64,000 nt of DNA from Alphaproteobacteria bacterium (GCA_017559525.1 JAFYRI010000011.1:1-64000); one strand, 5' to 3'. Shown: positions 8,754 to 18,821, numbered from the stretch's first letter. The notes: generated by a model not told the origin, from the sequence alone. Translations and numbers: made by a program.

Positions 8754-9797
8754 TTAACGAGATTTATCTTCAGCTGAAGCATAATCTAAAACATGCTCCA
8801 ACTCTTGTTTAATACGCATACATAAATCATTTTGAGCCAAATTAATAGCCGCAGAAACTGCACATGAAAAAGCGAACGCATCTGCACCACCATGGCTTTT
8901 AACAGATACACCATTAAGTCCCAAGAACATAGCCCCATTATACACACGAGGATCCATTTTTTTCTTGAGTTTTCTAAGCGCTGGCAAAGCCAAAGCAAAT
9001 CCTATTTTTGATACAACTGATTTACGCACCAAATCTTTTAAAGAAGTCGTGATAAATTTAGCCGTTCCTTCAATCGTTTTTAACGCCACATTTCCAGAAA
9101 AACCATCACTGACAACCACTTTTGTTGTTCCCAAGGCAATATCATTACCTTCCACGAAACCATGGAAATTTATCTTATCGCCAAAACCTTTCAAAACCGT
9201 TGCAGCCTCACGAATTTCTTCGCGACCCTTTGTTTCTTCTGAACCAATATTTAACAATCCAACACTTGGATTTTCTTCGCCGAACATAATACGATAAAAT
9301 ACATCTCCCATAATGGCAAATTCCACTAAATTTTGGGAGTTACATTCAGCATTAGCGCCCAAATCCAAAGCAACACATTGACCCGTCAACGTCGGTAAAA
9401 TTGCAGCAATCGCCGGACGATCAATACCCGCCAGCGTGCCCAAACATATTTTGCTCATTGCCATCAATGCGCCAGTATTACCCGCAGAAACAACAGCCTT
9501 CGCATAACCATTGCGAACAGACATAATTGCCTTCCACATACTACTTTCACGACCAGAACGAATTGCAACAGATGGTTTATCATCTGCCTTTACAACCGCT
9601 GTTGTATGATGAATTTTATAACGATCATCAGACAATCCATATTGACCGATCAAGGGCGTTAAACGTTCCTCATCTCCATACAAAAAGAAGAACACATTTG
9701 GATGTTTTTTTGCGGCTAACGCCACCCCTTCAATGATAGCTTCAGGAGCATTATCGCCCCCCATCGCATCAATAGATATAACTAATGTATCGCTCAA
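8754..9797 (-). CDS. plsX: Phosphate acyltransferase PlsX
   Basis: PlsX makes acyl-phosphate from acyl-ACP for glycerol-3-phosphate acylation. The 347 residues include ISIDAMGGDNAPEAI at the N-terminus, VSAGNTGALMA, LDLGANAEC and SDGFSGNVALK, all family hallmarks. The start codon is TTG (9795-9797), preceded at about 5 bases by GAGGTGG; no ATG lies in a suitable place. It follows rpmF and precedes fabH, linking phospholipid and fatty acid synthesis with ribosome production. Confidence 0.96.
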   Translation of the reverse strand: MSDTLVISIDAMGGDNAPEAIIEGVALAAKKHPNVFFFLYGDEERLTPLIGQYGLSDDRYKIHHTTAVVKADDKPSVAIRSGRESSMWKAIMSVRNGYAKAVVSAGNTGALMAMSKICLGTLAGIDRPAIAAILPTLTGQCVALDLGANAECNSQNLVEFAIMGDVFYRIMFGEENPSVGLLNIGSEETKGREEIREAATVLKGFGDKINFHGFVEGNDIALGTTKVVVSDGFSGNVALKTIEGTAKFITTSLKDLVRKSVVSKIGFALALPALRKLKKKMDPRVYNGAMFLGLNGVSVKSHGGADAFAFSCAVSAAINLAQNDLCMRIKQELEHVLDYASAEDKSR

Positions 9798-9811
9798 AAG
9801 ACCACCTCTTC

Positions 9812-9997
9812 TTATTCGGCGTCAGCTTTAACAACAACTTCTTTTTTATTGTAGTGACCACAAGATTCACATACATGGTGTGGACGAACTAATTCACCAC
9901 ATTTTGGACATTGACCAGATGTATTAGCGGCCAAAGCATGATGAGAACGACGCATATTCTTTTTAGATTTAGATGTTTTTTTCTTAGGTACTGCCAT
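9812..9997 (-). CDS. rpmF: 50S ribosomal protein L32
   Basis: 61 residues starting [17 protein letters not shown], the standard L32 opening. The Zn-ribbon Cys pairs are CPKCGE and CESCGH. The start at 9997 is chosen over longer in-frame options because L32 always begins MAVPK and GAGAG lies just upstream. It is the first gene of the rpmF-plsX-fabH-ihfA-merR run. The usual upstream DUF177 (yceD) gene is absent here. Confidence 0.97.
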   Translation of the reverse strand: MAVPKKKTSKSKKNMRRSHHALAANTSGQCPKCGELVRPHHVCESCGHYNKKEVVVKADAE

Positions 9998-10033
9998 TTT
10001 AAACTCTCTTTTCTTTTCAAATAATAACCGGTC

Positions 10034-10058
10034 CACCCCCCATTGGGTGTTCCTTTTT
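10034..10058. other. Hairpin in the rpmF leader
   Basis: CACCC pairs with GGGTG within the 5' untranslated region of rpmF, about 40 bases before its start. A T run follows only on the plus strand, where no gene is transcribed, so a leader structure in the rpmF mRNA is the likelier role. Confidence 0.4.
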
Positions 10059-10075
10059 TAATAATTAAGGACTAC

Positions 10076-10104
10076 TTTATACACAATTTTTTCAAAAAAT
10101 GCAA
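10076..10104 (-). promoter_or_regulatory. Promoter of the rpmF-plsX-fabH operon
   Basis: On the minus strand, TTGCAT (-35), a 17-base spacer and TATAAA (-10) lie about 80 bases before rpmF. This gives a leader of roughly 70 nt that holds the hairpin at 10034-10058. Confidence 0.7.
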
Positions 10105-10219
10105 GTACTTTTTTATAATTATCACAAAAGTGTCGTAAAAAGAGAAGCACAAGAAATGTCCCTCCCCCTCTTTTCCAATCATTTTAAATAGAAACAAAAA
10201 AACTGAAACAACATACCTA

Positions 10220-10246
10220 TAAAAAAACAGCACTAACTAAGCACTG
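10220..10246 (-). terminator. Terminator of the prepilin-like gene
   Basis: On the minus strand, ACAGTGCT and AGTGCTGT pair over 8 bp (two G-U pairs) around a 5-base loop and are followed by seven T. It lies about 45 bases after the stop of the gene at 10292. Confidence 0.8.
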
Positions 10247-10291
10247 TTTTTTTTAATAAAAATCAAAATAACTTTTTCAAAAAAAGAAATA

Positions 10292-11491
10292 TTACCGCTT
10301 ACATATAGCAAACGAGTAACCTCTTTGATTACGATCTTGCTTAACAACATCACATCCACCGTAAACAAAATGACCAATATTCAATCTATAAGCTTGACAT
10401 TCATCTTCTACATTTGATGTCCATATTTCAACATGAGTTTTTCCTGATAAAGCATTACCAAAATCCGTCCACTCTAATCCTTTTATATAATCACAGCTAT
10501 AATCACTACCATTCCAATCACTAAAAATATCCGAAAGACTAATTAATCCATCAAACCCCAAAGCTCTACAGCCTGCATCACCATCCCACCAACTGATTGG
10601 ACCTTTAGACACATAATATATTACACCATTTATACTTATTTGGCTAAAACTCGCATTCGCTGTTACACACATACCAGTTTCATCATTTAAAAACGCCTTA
10701 TTACAACTATTATTTGGACTAGCACAATATGTCTTACCTTCGCACTTATTCTTTTCATATGTACACCCTGTTGACAAACATTCTCCCGCACTGCACTTAC
10801 CAACAGTTTCATCAGATAACGTACAAGATGCATTATTCATATCAGATTTTTCCACACAATACCCTAAATTAGTATCACAATAAGAACAACTTCCTACCCA
10901 ATCTGTATTACAATCGCTATCTTTAGTGCAAGACCCACCAAAAACGCGGGCTGTTATTTCTGGACTCCAACCTACAAAGCACAACCCCATATCACAGTAT
11001 TTATTCTCCCCGCAATCAGCATCTGTTTGACATTCTGATACATTATTTGCATTAGATGACGCTTCAAAATAAAACGTCATTGTATTATCGTCTGATGTTT
11101 CACAGGGGTCTTCTATTGCATTAGCAAGGTCAACACTGTCGACGTAAACTTCTGCTGTAGTTTTAAGGGCATCCCCTACCATTTGACAGACTCTGGATGG
11201 GATATTTTGAACTTGAACACTATAAACATTATTTTCATCTAGCACAAAAGAGGCCGGATATCCTACAGGATTTTTTTCTGGCCATCCGACTGTATTGGGA
11301 TCCACTCCTCGATCGGCATATGTAATAACATCTATCGCACGCATCATCACATCATTAACCGTTTGATTTGCCCTGTATTTATCCATACCATAAGAATATC
11401 CCATAATACCACTAACGGATAACACACCGATAATTGCTAAAACCCCAAGCATTTCCACCATTGAACGACCAGATTGATTTTTATATTGCAT
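10292..11491 (-). CDS. Prepilin-like protein with Cys-rich modules and lectin-like tail
   Basis: About 399 residues from the ATG at 11491, which has AAAGGAA 7 bases upstream. The N-terminus is SGRSMVEMLGVLAIIGVLS: a prepilin-peptidase-type Gly, Glu at +5 of the mature chain and a long hydrophobic helix. A pilin-like region (ANQTVNDVM, SRVCQMVGDALK) is followed by Cys-rich modules (CQTDADCGENKYCD, CTKDSDC) and a C-terminal C-type-lectin-like domain (YYVSKGPISWWDGDAGCR, IWTS, AICKR). The protein at 50143 has the same layout. The likely role is a minor pilin or adhesin displaying a binding tip. Pilus assembly genes are not in the window. A terminator follows the gene. Confidence 0.8.
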   Translation of the reverse strand: MQYKNQSGRSMVEMLGVLAIIGVLSVSGIMGYSYGMDKYRANQTVNDVMMRAIDVITYADRGVDPNTVGWPEKNPVGYPASFVLDENNVYSVQVQNIPSRVCQMVGDALKTTAEVYVDSVDLANAIEDPCETSDDNTMTFYFEASSNANNVSECQTDADCGENKYCDMGLCFVGWSPEITARVFGGSCTKDSDCNTDWVGSCSYCDTNLGYCVEKSDMNNASCTLSDETVGKCSAGECLSTGCTYEKNKCEGKTYCASPNNSCNKAFLNDETGMCVTANASFSQISINGVIYYVSKGPISWWDGDAGCRALGFDGLISLSDIFSDWNGSDYSCDYIKGLEWTDFGNALSGKTHVEIWTSNVEDECQAYRLNIGHFVYGGCDVVKQDRNQRGYSFAICKR

Positions 11492-11668
11492 TTTGTTTCC
11501 TTTCATAATAAAAAACACCTGCTAAATTTTAGCGCCATGCCAACTAATTGTGTGCACGTAAAATTTCAATAACTTATTTAAAAAAAACACAGTATGGATA
11601 AAATTTTTTATAAATTTTCCTACTATCATACAATTTATTCTATATTATTTATCGTGAAGTTACAAGGA

Positions 11669-12160
11669 TTATTTTATCCCCACAATTGGTCGCATAAATG
11701 AATGACACAAAGCTATTGCCAAAGCATCCGAAGCATCTGCTGGCATTTTTTCCGGTACATCTTTAAGCAATGTATGTACCATTAAATCCACCTGAGATTT
11801 TTCAGCGTGTCCCGCGCCAACAACCATTTTCTTAATCTGATTCGGCGTATATTCAGCTACCTTAATGCCATGAATAGCCGGTGCCAACAATACCACCCCT
11901 CTGGCCTGCCCCAATTTCAATGTAGAGGTTGGATTTTTATTCACAAAAGTTTCTTCCACAGCCGCTTCATCAGGGCACCACTGCGTAATTACTTTACGCA
12001 AACAACTATGCAGTTCAGCCAATCGTTCTGCTAAATCTAATGTCGTATCCGGATTAATGACACCAGCCGCCACAAATTTTACCTTTGGCCCCTCTTTATC
12101 AATAATACCCCAGCCTGTATGACGCAGGCCGGGGTCTAATCCTAAAATACGGACAGGCAT
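11669..12160 (-). CDS. ruvC: Holliday junction resolvase RuvC
   Basis: RuvC cuts Holliday junctions during recombination. It has 163 residues of the RNase H-like fold. The acidic residues are D9 in LGLDPG, Glu in AAVEETFV and the C-terminal Asp in ASDALAIALCH. It follows yebC by 3 bases on the same strand, the usual yebC-ruvC pair. ruvA and ruvB are not in the window. Confidence 0.96.
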   Translation of the reverse strand: MPVRILGLDPGLRHTGWGIIDKEGPKVKFVAAGVINPDTTLDLAERLAELHSCLRKVITQWCPDEAAVEETFVNKNPTSTLKLGQARGVVLLAPAIHGIKVAEYTPNQIKKMVVGAGHAEKSQVDLMVHTLLKDVPEKMPADASDALAIALCHSFMRPIVGIK

Positions 12161-12163
12161 TGA

Positions 12164-12919
12164 TTAGCCTTCCAATTGAGCCAAAATCTCATCCGAAATG
12201 TTGGCATTTGTGATAACACGTTGAACATCGTCATCTTCATTTAAAATATCAATGAATTTCATGAGTTTTTGTGCTGTTTCTAAATCTGTAATATCGGTTT
12301 CAACCAATGGTTTCCAATCAAATCTAGCAGCATTTGGTGTGCCAAGTTTAGCTTCCAAAGCTTCACGAACTACGGCTAAATCTTCCGGAATACAAGTGAT
12401 TAAATGTTTGTCTTCTGTTGTTTCAACATCGTTTGCACCAGCTTCTAAAGCTGTTTCAAACATAGCATCTGCTGTTGCAACTTCCAACGGATATTCAATA
12501 TAACCGATTTTTTCAAAGTTAAAGGTTACAGAACCAGTTTCACCCATATTACCACCGTTTTTGGAAAAAGCAGAACGAACTGCCGGAGCCGTTCTGGCAC
12601 GGTTATCTGTCAAAGCCTCAACAATCACAGATACTTTGCCAGGACCGAATCCTTCATAACGTACTTCTTCGTAGTTACTCGTATCGTTAGCTTGAGAACC
12701 TTTGGCAATGGCACGTTCAATATTATCTTTTGGCATATTTTCACTGCGTGCATTTTGAATAGCCAAACGCAAACGCGGGTTAGATGACACATCAGCACCA
12801 CCACCTGTTTTTACCGCAACTGTAATTTCACGAGCCAATTTAGAGAAGATTTTTGCACGCAATTTATCTTGAGCACCTTTACGATACATAATGTTTTTAA
12901 ACTGTGAATGTCCTGCCAT
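12164..12919 (-). CDS. yebC: YebC/PmpR-family translation or transcription factor
   Basis: 251 residues beginning MAGHSQFKNIMYRKGAQD, the family signature (most relatives read HSKWANI, so the start is slightly divergent). Three alpha/beta domains are typical. YebC proteins are described as DNA-binding regulators and, more recently, as factors that help ribosomes through proline stretches. It is the gene upstream of ruvC, as in many proteobacteria. An AAGGAAA site precedes the ATG. Confidence 0.93.
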   Translation of the reverse strand: MAGHSQFKNIMYRKGAQDKLRAKIFSKLAREITVAVKTGGGADVSSNPRLRLAIQNARSENMPKDNIERAIAKGSQANDTSNYEEVRYEGFGPGKVSVIVEALTDNRARTAPAVRSAFSKNGGNMGETGSVTFNFEKIGYIEYPLEVATADAMFETALEAGANDVETTEDKHLITCIPEDLAVVREALEAKLGTPNAARFDWKPLVETDITDLETAQKLMKFIDILNEDDDVQRVITNANISDEILAQLEG

Positions 12920-12967
12920 AAAATTTTCCTTTCTTTCTTATCATTATTTAATTTTTTATATCTTATA

Positions 12968-13774
12968 TCATATTTCGTGTGTATTTTCAAGATGGGCACC
13001 AATACGAACCGGAAAAACTTTTGTTGCCCGATTTGTCACTTCATCAATTTCAACAACGACACCACAAAAAGTCCCTTCTTTTTCAGCCGGATCAAGGCGT
13101 TGGACTTTTTCACCCACCTTAAAACGACTAAGTGAACAATCTACCTTTTGACCGATAACAGATGCATAATCCCCGCACATCCCTACATCCGTCATATATG
13201 CCGTTCCACCATCCAATACGTGAGCATCCGCTGTCGGAATATGTGTATGTGTCCCAACAACCAAAACAGCTTGTCCATTCATTTTCCACCCAAAAGCCAC
13301 TTTTTCGGCTGTTGCCTCTGCATGATAATCAATGACCAAAACATCATATTCGCCTTTATGGGCTTCAAGCCATCTATCCATCATTTCAAACGGATCGTTA
13401 TATTGACGCATAAATAATTTACCAAGCAACTGTACAACAGCTAATCGCTTGCCATTTGCCAAACGCTTAATGCAATATCCGTGTCCAGCAGTTCCATCCG
13501 GATAATTCAAAGGCCGAACCAAAGAATCTGCCGAATCCAAAATTGTAAAAATTTCCTTTTTATCAAATGAATGATTACCAAGTGTAATCACATCCGATCC
13601 ATGAGCCAAAAATTCATCATACATTTTGGGCGTTAACCCAAAACCATGAGCTGCATTTTCACCATTCACAATGACGGCATCTAAATTTAATTTTTCTTTT
13701 AACTGTGGCACCAAAGTCAAAACCATCTTACGGCCGGATTTACCCACCACATCACCACAAAACAAAATTTTCAT
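12968..13774 (-). CDS. YmdB-family metallophosphoesterase
   Basis: 268 residues matching the YmdB/TIGR00282 group, dimetal phosphodiesterases active on 2',3'-cyclic nucleotides in Bacillus. Seen motifs: FCGDVVGKSGR at the N-terminus, VNGENAAHGFGL, LGNHSFDKKE, IDYHAEAT and VGTHTHIPTAD. It lies 4 bases after zapA and before yebC, the common alphaproteobacterial order, but the ygfA gene often found between them is missing. Confidence 0.9.
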   Translation of the reverse strand: MKILFCGDVVGKSGRKMVLTLVPQLKEKLNLDAVIVNGENAAHGFGLTPKMYDEFLAHGSDVITLGNHSFDKKEIFTILDSADSLVRPLNYPDGTAGHGYCIKRLANGKRLAVVQLLGKLFMRQYNDPFEMMDRWLEAHKGEYDVLVIDYHAEATAEKVAFGWKMNGQAVLVVGTHTHIPTADAHVLDGGTAYMTDVGMCGDYASVIGQKVDCSLSRFKVGEKVQRLDPAEKEGTFCGVVVEIDEVTNRATKVFPVRIGAHLENTHEI

Positions 13775-13778
13775 TATC

Positions 13779-14090
13779 TTATCCTAAATCTTCGGCCAAT
13801 ACATTAATTTTCAAAGCCAAATTTGTTATAGCTTTAATCAACTCTTCTTGAGTTTCGGTTGATATACCACTTGTACTTTCAACATTTCTTTGCAACTGAG
13901 CTTTTTCTTCCGCAAGCAATAAACAAATCATTGCCAGCAGTTGTCCTTCTTGCATAAAACCAATATTCTTTAATAATTGTTCTGCCTTTTTGTCCAACTC
14001 ATTTGCCAATTCACGCATATGTGCTTCTTGTCCATCATTACAAGAAAATTTATAAAAACGTCCACCAATTTTCAAGGAAACAACCGCCAT
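13779..14090 (-). CDS. zapA: Cell division protein ZapA
   Basis: 103 residues. ZapA bundles FtsZ filaments at the division site. The N-terminal fold (VVSLKIGGRFYKFSC, then MRELANELDKKAEQL) and a C-terminal coiled coil (LLLAEEKAQLQRNVE onward) fit the family. The ATG at 14090 is preferred to a GTG one codon earlier. It overlaps the upstream stop as TGATG, showing translational coupling to the small coiled-coil gene. Confidence 0.88.
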   Translation of the reverse strand: MAVVSLKIGGRFYKFSCNDGQEAHMRELANELDKKAEQLLKNIGFMQEGQLLAMICLLLAEEKAQLQRNVESTSGISTETQEELIKAITNLALKINVLAEDLG

Positions 14091-14278
14091 CACTCGCCTC
14101 CCTTTTTGTAATCGGAAACTGCCTTATCCAAACGATCATAAGTCGTTTTGATAACATTTTTTAATTCCACAATTTGTTCACTGGCATTAACTTGTTTTTT
14201 TTTGGCCTGATGAATCGCTTCTTCCAATTTTATGACCGATCCTTCCAAAATATTCAATGCGCTTTTCAACTTTTCCAT
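14090..14278 (-). CDS. Small coiled-coil protein upstream of zapA (DUF4164-like)
   Basis: 62 residues, almost entirely heptad-like helix (ALNILEGSVIKLEEAI, KKKQVNASEQIVELKNVI). Alphaproteobacteria usually carry a small coiled-coil gene of the DUF4164 type just before zapA, and this fills that position. It is coupled to zapA by a one-base stop/start overlap and has an AGGAG site. It probably acts with ZapA in division, but this is inferred from context. Confidence 0.75.
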   Translation of the reverse strand: MEKLKSALNILEGSVIKLEEAIHQAKKKQVNASEQIVELKNVIKTTYDRLDKAVSDYKKGGE

Positions 14279-14373
14279 AAAGACTCCTGAATTATTCTTT
14301 CAAAAGATTAACATATTTTCAGCTAAAGCGCAAGAAAAATAATACATTTTTTGCAATCTTTGGGAATCACTTT

Positions 14374-15756
14374 CTAAAATTGTCCATAAACAGCCGAACT
14401 TTTATCAATTGTGTAAATTGTTTCATCTTCCGGATAATGATAATAGGTATACACAATATTATGTAAACCAGACAAATTTGGATAAATACTTTGACGCGTC
14501 AAATATTGAGAAAAAACACGACGTATTGTATTATCAACACATTTGGAGAAATCATTCGAAAAATCAGATGCCGTAATGATATTGGCTGCCATAATGCCAT
14601 TGGGTTTCAAATGTTCTTTAACCATTTTGAAAAAATCATAGCTCACAAAATTAACCGGAATATCGTAACGAGATGAATAAATATCCAAAATAATCACATC
14701 ATACTTTTTTTGTTCCGTTAACATGTACAAATAAGCATCTTGCACAACAAACTTTTTATTATCCAATAACGGTTTCTTTAAAAAATGTTTTTCACTAATT
14801 TCTTTAAGGCGAGGCTCTACATCCAAGTAAACATAGTTGTTTTTGCCATCATTCAACCCAATCGTAAAACCACCAGCTCCTAAAATCAAAATATCATGCA
14901 CTTTATCCGATGGTAATCTGCGAATAACACTATCTTCAATATAACGAATATACGAAAACATCAAGTCCGGATTATCCGAAACCTGAGATGCATTTTGGCC
15001 ATTAATTCTTAATAATCTTGTCTGATTATCATTATCAGACAAAATCTCTAACCGAGAGCGAGCATCATCTTTAATTAAAACACCATCAAATGCCATCGAA
15101 TGCATTGCGTTTAATCCAATCGAACACATACCAATCAAAAATACCCCCACCAATGTTCTATATATTTCTCGTTTATGCATCAATAAACATACACATAAAG
15201 ATGTTGATATAATTAAGACAAAAATAGTTTGAGATACCCCTAAATAAGACATCAAAACTAACGTTGTTAACAAAGAACCAAAAACACTCCCCAATGTGTC
15301 AACCGCCATAAATTTACCCGTATAATCCGAATGATTATGATGTAAAATACGGCTGATTACAGCTGTCACATAACCAGACACTATCGCAGGAATAATTAAA
15401 AACAAAACAGAAAAGAAAAATGTTAAACCCAAGGGCGATTTAATGATTTGATTAAATCCATAAAAGAAAAGCATAATAATCAAATAAGATGAAGAAAGCA
15501 TGTACCAAACAGCTAATCCCCAAATACTGTTCACAATACTCCGTCGAATTTTACATTCTTTAAATCGAACAACCGACCCTAAGTAATATCCGACCGATAA
15601 AAACAACATAATAAATGCCATAATAATCGATGTAATCAGCGTATTCGAACCCAAAAAATTAACCAATTGACGCAATACAATCAGTTCATAGGATAAATTT
15701 GTATACCCCATAGTAAAAATAACACTTAATAACATTATTTTTAATTTTATTGACAT
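14374..15756 (-). CDS. Membrane-fused spermidine synthase-like protein
   Basis: 460 residues. The N-terminal half has about seven hydrophobic segments, starting MGYTNLSYELIVLRQL, a motif common to membrane-fused spermidine synthase homologues. From about residue 280 there is a Rossmann methyltransferase-like domain: ILILGAGGFTIG, YLDVEPRL and DVIILDIYSS. The polyamine-binding residues of true SpeE are not clearly conserved, so the activity could be aminopropyl transfer or methylation of a lipid-linked substrate. It stands alone between zapA and recR. Confidence 0.8.
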   Translation of the reverse strand: MSIKLKIMLLSVIFTMGYTNLSYELIVLRQLVNFLGSNTLITSIIMAFIMLFLSVGYYLGSVVRFKECKIRRSIVNSIWGLAVWYMLSSSYLIIMLFFYGFNQIIKSPLGLTFFFSVLFLIIPAIVSGYVTAVISRILHHNHSDYTGKFMAVDTLGSVFGSLLTTLVLMSYLGVSQTIFVLIISTSLCVCLLMHKREIYRTLVGVFLIGMCSIGLNAMHSMAFDGVLIKDDARSRLEILSDNDNQTRLLRINGQNASQVSDNPDLMFSYIRYIEDSVIRRLPSDKVHDILILGAGGFTIGLNDGKNNYVYLDVEPRLKEISEKHFLKKPLLDNKKFVVQDAYLYMLTEQKKYDVIILDIYSSRYDIPVNFVSYDFFKMVKEHLKPNGIMAANIITASDFSNDFSKCVDNTIRRVFSQYLTRQSIYPNLSGLHNIVYTYYHYPEDETIYTIDKSSAVYGQF

Positions 15757-15798
15757 TTATTATACTCCAGAGAAAAAATTATGTTTCTTACAAAAAAA

Positions 15799-16392
15799 TT
15801 ACACCTCTCGTCTAGCTTTAAAAGCCATCTGAAGTGTCCCATCATCCAAATAATCTAATTCTCCGCCCACCGGAACACCACGTGATAACGCAGATACTTT
15901 AACGCCACTATTGGCAAGCCTATCGGAAATATAATGCGCCGTTGTTTGCCCCTCAACTGTTGCAGGCAAAGCTAAAATAACCTCAGAAACAACACCAGCT
16001 TCAACTTTGCGCACTAAAGAATCAATCTCCAATTCATCCGGACCAATTCCATCTAATGCAGATAACACACCGCCCAACACATGATAAACACCTTTAAAAG
16101 CACCGGCACGTTCTAACGCCCATAAATCAGCCACATCTTGAACAACGCAAACCAACGATTTTTGACGTAACACATCCGAACAAACTGCACACGGAACGGA
16201 TGTATCCATATTACCACACTCCGGACACGTTTTGATATTATCATACACATTTTTAAGCGCGTCAATCAGAGGAGCAAAATGCGTTTGTTTTTTTGTTAAC
16301 AAAAATAATATTGCACGTCTAGCAGATCGTGGTCCCAATGTCGGCAATTTTGACAATAAACTGATAGCTTGTTCAATTTCAGATGATGACAT
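15799..16392 (-). CDS. recR: Recombination mediator RecR
   Basis: 197 residues. RecR works with RecO to load RecA at gaps. The N-terminal helix-hairpin-helix (LPTLGPRSARRAILFLL) is followed by a Cys4 zinc finger (CPECGN, CAVC) and a Toprim domain (VCVVQDVADLWALE), where ADVxALE is the normal pattern. It lies downstream of ybaB, as usual, but dnaX is not adjacent. Confidence 0.95.
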   Translation of the reverse strand: MSSSEIEQAISLLSKLPTLGPRSARRAILFLLTKKQTHFAPLIDALKNVYDNIKTCPECGNMDTSVPCAVCSDVLRQKSLVCVVQDVADLWALERAGAFKGVYHVLGGVLSALDGIGPDELEIDSLVRKVEAGVVSEVILALPATVEGQTTAHYISDRLANSGVKVSALSRGVPVGGELDYLDDGTLQMAFKARREV

Positions 16393-16454
16393 AAATATTC
16401 CTTATAAAAAAAGAGAGATTTTACTCCCCTTCACTTTCTAAAAATCTACTTAAA

Positions 16455-16515
16455 AGAAAAAAATCTGTGGGGATGACGCACAATATTTAAAACTACATAC
16501 AACAAACACCCCCAC
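16455..16515 (-). terminator. Long-loop hairpin with T run between ybaB and recR
   Basis: On the minus strand, GTGGGGGTG (16515-16507) pairs with CATCCCCAC (16475-16467) over 9 bp with one G-U, around a 31-base loop, and is followed by a run of seven T. It may attenuate read-through from ybaB into recR. Confidence 0.55.
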
Positions 16516-16540
16516 CTTTTAACTACACTTTAAAACAAAT

Positions 16541-16858
16541 TTAAAATGGCATTTTAAAATCTTTTGGTAATCCGAGAGAAGCTTGCATTCTTTCCATTTC
16601 TGAATTCAAGAAATCTTCGGATTTGCCTTTGGAATCATTAATGGCAACCAACAACAAATCTTCTAATGTTTCAACATCATCCATAACAGAAGGATTAATT
16701 TTAACGGCTGTTGCAACTCCTTTACCTGTCATTGTCACAGATACAGCACCGGAAGCGGCTTCTCCAGTAAACTCTAAATGTTCCATTTTTGTTTGCAACG
16801 CAGCCATTTGAGTTTGCACTTGTTGAGCCTTTTTCATTAATTCACCAATATTCTTCAT
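16541..16858 (-). CDS. ybaB: Nucleoid-associated protein YbaB/EbfC
   Basis: 105 residues. This small DNA-binding dimer is nearly always encoded between dnaX and recR. MKNIGELMKKAQQVQTQM and the C-terminal LGLPKDFKMPF are characteristic. The start at 16858 follows AAGGAG at good spacing. Upstream in-frame ATG codons would add an unconserved Ser-rich tail. Confidence 0.93.
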   Translation of the reverse strand: MKNIGELMKKAQQVQTQMAALQTKMEHLEFTGEAASGAVSVTMTGKGVATAVKINPSVMDDVETLEDLLLVAINDSKGKSEDFLNSEMERMQASLGLPKDFKMPF

Positions 16859-17015
16859 AATATACTCCTTACACTTAATTGAAGATGAACTCATCATAGC
16901 CATTTTTTTCCCTTTTTGCAATCATTTTTATATGAGACCCGCATTTTTTAATCAACTCTTGATTTTTTTATACATTTCGTGTATGATACCATCAAAATAA
17001 ACACAAGGAATAAGC

Positions 17016-18821
17016 ATGACAGATTTAAACCACATTCGTAATTTTTCAATCGTAGCACATATTGACCACGGCAAATCTACATTAGCCGACCGCCTTATTC
17101 AAATGTGCGGCGCTATTACTGATCGAGAAATGAAAGAACAATTGCTAGATAATATGGATATTGAGCGTGAGCGCGGCATCACCATAAAAGCGCAAACAGT
17201 TCGGTTACAATATCAGGCAAAAGATGGTAATAATTATATCCTAAATTTAATTGATACACCAGGACATGTAGACTTTGGCTATGAAGTCAGCCGTTCTTTA
17301 GCCGCTTGTGAAGGATCTTTATTGGTTGTAGATGCGTCACAAGGTGTTGAAGCACAAACATTAGCAAATGTATACAAGGCGTTAGAAGCTAATCACGAAA
17401 TCGTACCTGTTATTAATAAAATTGACTTGCCAGCAGCAGAACCAGACAGGGTTAAGGCTCAAATTGAAGACGTTATTGGCATTGATTCAACCGATGCACC
17501 ACTTATTTCGGCCAAAACAGGCATCGGCATTGATGAAGTTTTAGAAACAATTGTTAATCGTTTGCCAGCTCCAACCGGAGATATTAACGCACCATTAAAG
17601 GCCATGTTAGTTGATTCCTGGTTTGATCCATACCTGGGTATCATCGTTTTGGTTCGTGTTATGGATGGCGTACTCAAAAAAGGCATGGAAATGAAAATGA
17701 TGCGCGCCGGTACAACACATAAAATTGACCGCATAGGTTACTTTACACCGAAAATGTTTGATACAAACGAGTTAAAAGCTGGCGAGCTGGGCTTTATCAT
17801 TGCTAATATCAAATCCATTGGCGAAACAAAAGTTGGCGATACTCTGACAGATGCAAAAAAACCAACAGAAGAACCATTACCCGGCTTTAAACCAAGTTTG
17901 CCTGTGGTATTTTGTTCATTGTTCCCTGTAGATGCCAGCGATTATGAAGCATTAAAAGAAGCTTTAGCAAAATTACAACTTAACGATTCCAGTTTTGTCT
18001 TTACTCCAGATAAATCCATGGCTCTTGGTCAAGGGTTCCGTTGTGGGTTCTTAGGATTATTACATATGGAAATCATCCAAGAACGTCTATCTCGTGAATT
18101 TAATTTGGATTTAATTACAACAGCACCATCTGTAGCATACAAAATGCATTTAACAAATGGCACGATGTTGGAATTACATAATCCTGCCGATATGCCGGAT
18201 GTGACAAGCATTAAAACAATTGAAGAACCATGGGTAAAAGCCACCATTATGACACCTGATGAATACTTAGGTGGCATTTTACAGTTATGCACAGAACGCC
18301 GTGGTGTTCAAAAAGAACTAACCTATGTTGGCAACCGAGCCATGGTGGTATATCATTTGCCACTCAACGAAATCGTCTTTGATTTTTATGACAGATTAAA
18401 ATCCATTTCTCGTGGATATGCCAGCTTTGACTATGACGTAGTCGGTTATGAAGCCAGTGACTTGGTTCGTGTCAGCATTATGGTACATGGTGAACCTGTT
18501 GATGCTTTGGCATTCTTAGCTCACCGTACACAAGCCGAACGCCGTGGTCGTCAGATTTGTGAACGATTAAAAGACCTCATCCCAAGACATCAATTTAAAA
18601 TTCCAATCCAAGCCAGTATCGGTGGCAAAATTATTGCCCGTGAGGATATTTCCGCTTTCCGTAAAGACGTGACAGCCAAATGTTATGGCGGTGATATTAC
18701 CCGTAAACGTAAATTGTTAGAAAAACAAAAAGAGGGTAAAAAACGTATGCGTCAATTTGGTAATGTAGAAATTCCACAAACTGCCTTTATTAACGCCTTA
18801 AAAATCGGAGACGATAAATAA
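17016..18821 (+). CDS. lepA: Elongation factor 4 (LepA)
   Basis: LepA is a ribosome-associated GTPase that aids initiation and back-translocation. The 601 residues have [10 protein letters not shown] (G1), DTPGHVDF (G3) and NKIDLPAA (G4). The LepA-specific C-terminal domain ends with [19 protein letters not shown]. An AAGGAA site precedes the ATG. The stop overlaps the next start as TAATG. Confidence 0.98.
   Translation: MTDLNHIRNFSIVAHIDHGKSTLADRLIQMCGAITDREMKEQLLDNMDIERERGITIKAQTVRLQYQAKDGNNYILNLIDTPGHVDFGYEVSRSLAACEGSLLVVDASQGVEAQTLANVYKALEANHEIVPVINKIDLPAAEPDRVKAQIEDVIGIDSTDAPLISAKTGIGIDEVLETIVNRLPAPTGDINAPLKAMLVDSWFDPYLGIIVLVRVMDGVLKKGMEMKMMRAGTTHKIDRIGYFTPKMFDTNELKAGELGFIIANIKSIGETKVGDTLTDAKKPTEEPLPGFKPSLPVVFCSLFPVDASDYEALKEALAKLQLNDSSFVFTPDKSMALGQGFRCGFLGLLHMEIIQERLSREFNLDLITTAPSVAYKMHLTNGTMLELHNPADMPDVTSIKTIEEPWVKATIMTPDEYLGGILQLCTERRGVQKELTYVGNRAMVVYHLPLNEIVFDFYDRLKSISRGYASFDYDVVGYEASDLVRVSIMVHGEPVDALAFLAHRTQAERRGRQICERLKDLIPRHQFKIPIQASIGGKIIAREDISAFRKDVTAKCYGGDITRKRKLLEKQKEGKKRMRQFGNVEIPQTAFINALKIGDDK

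Noticed and set aside
10034..10058. Terminator on the plus strand
   Set aside because: The T run follows on the plus strand, but no plus-strand gene is upstream; it lies in the rpmF leader.
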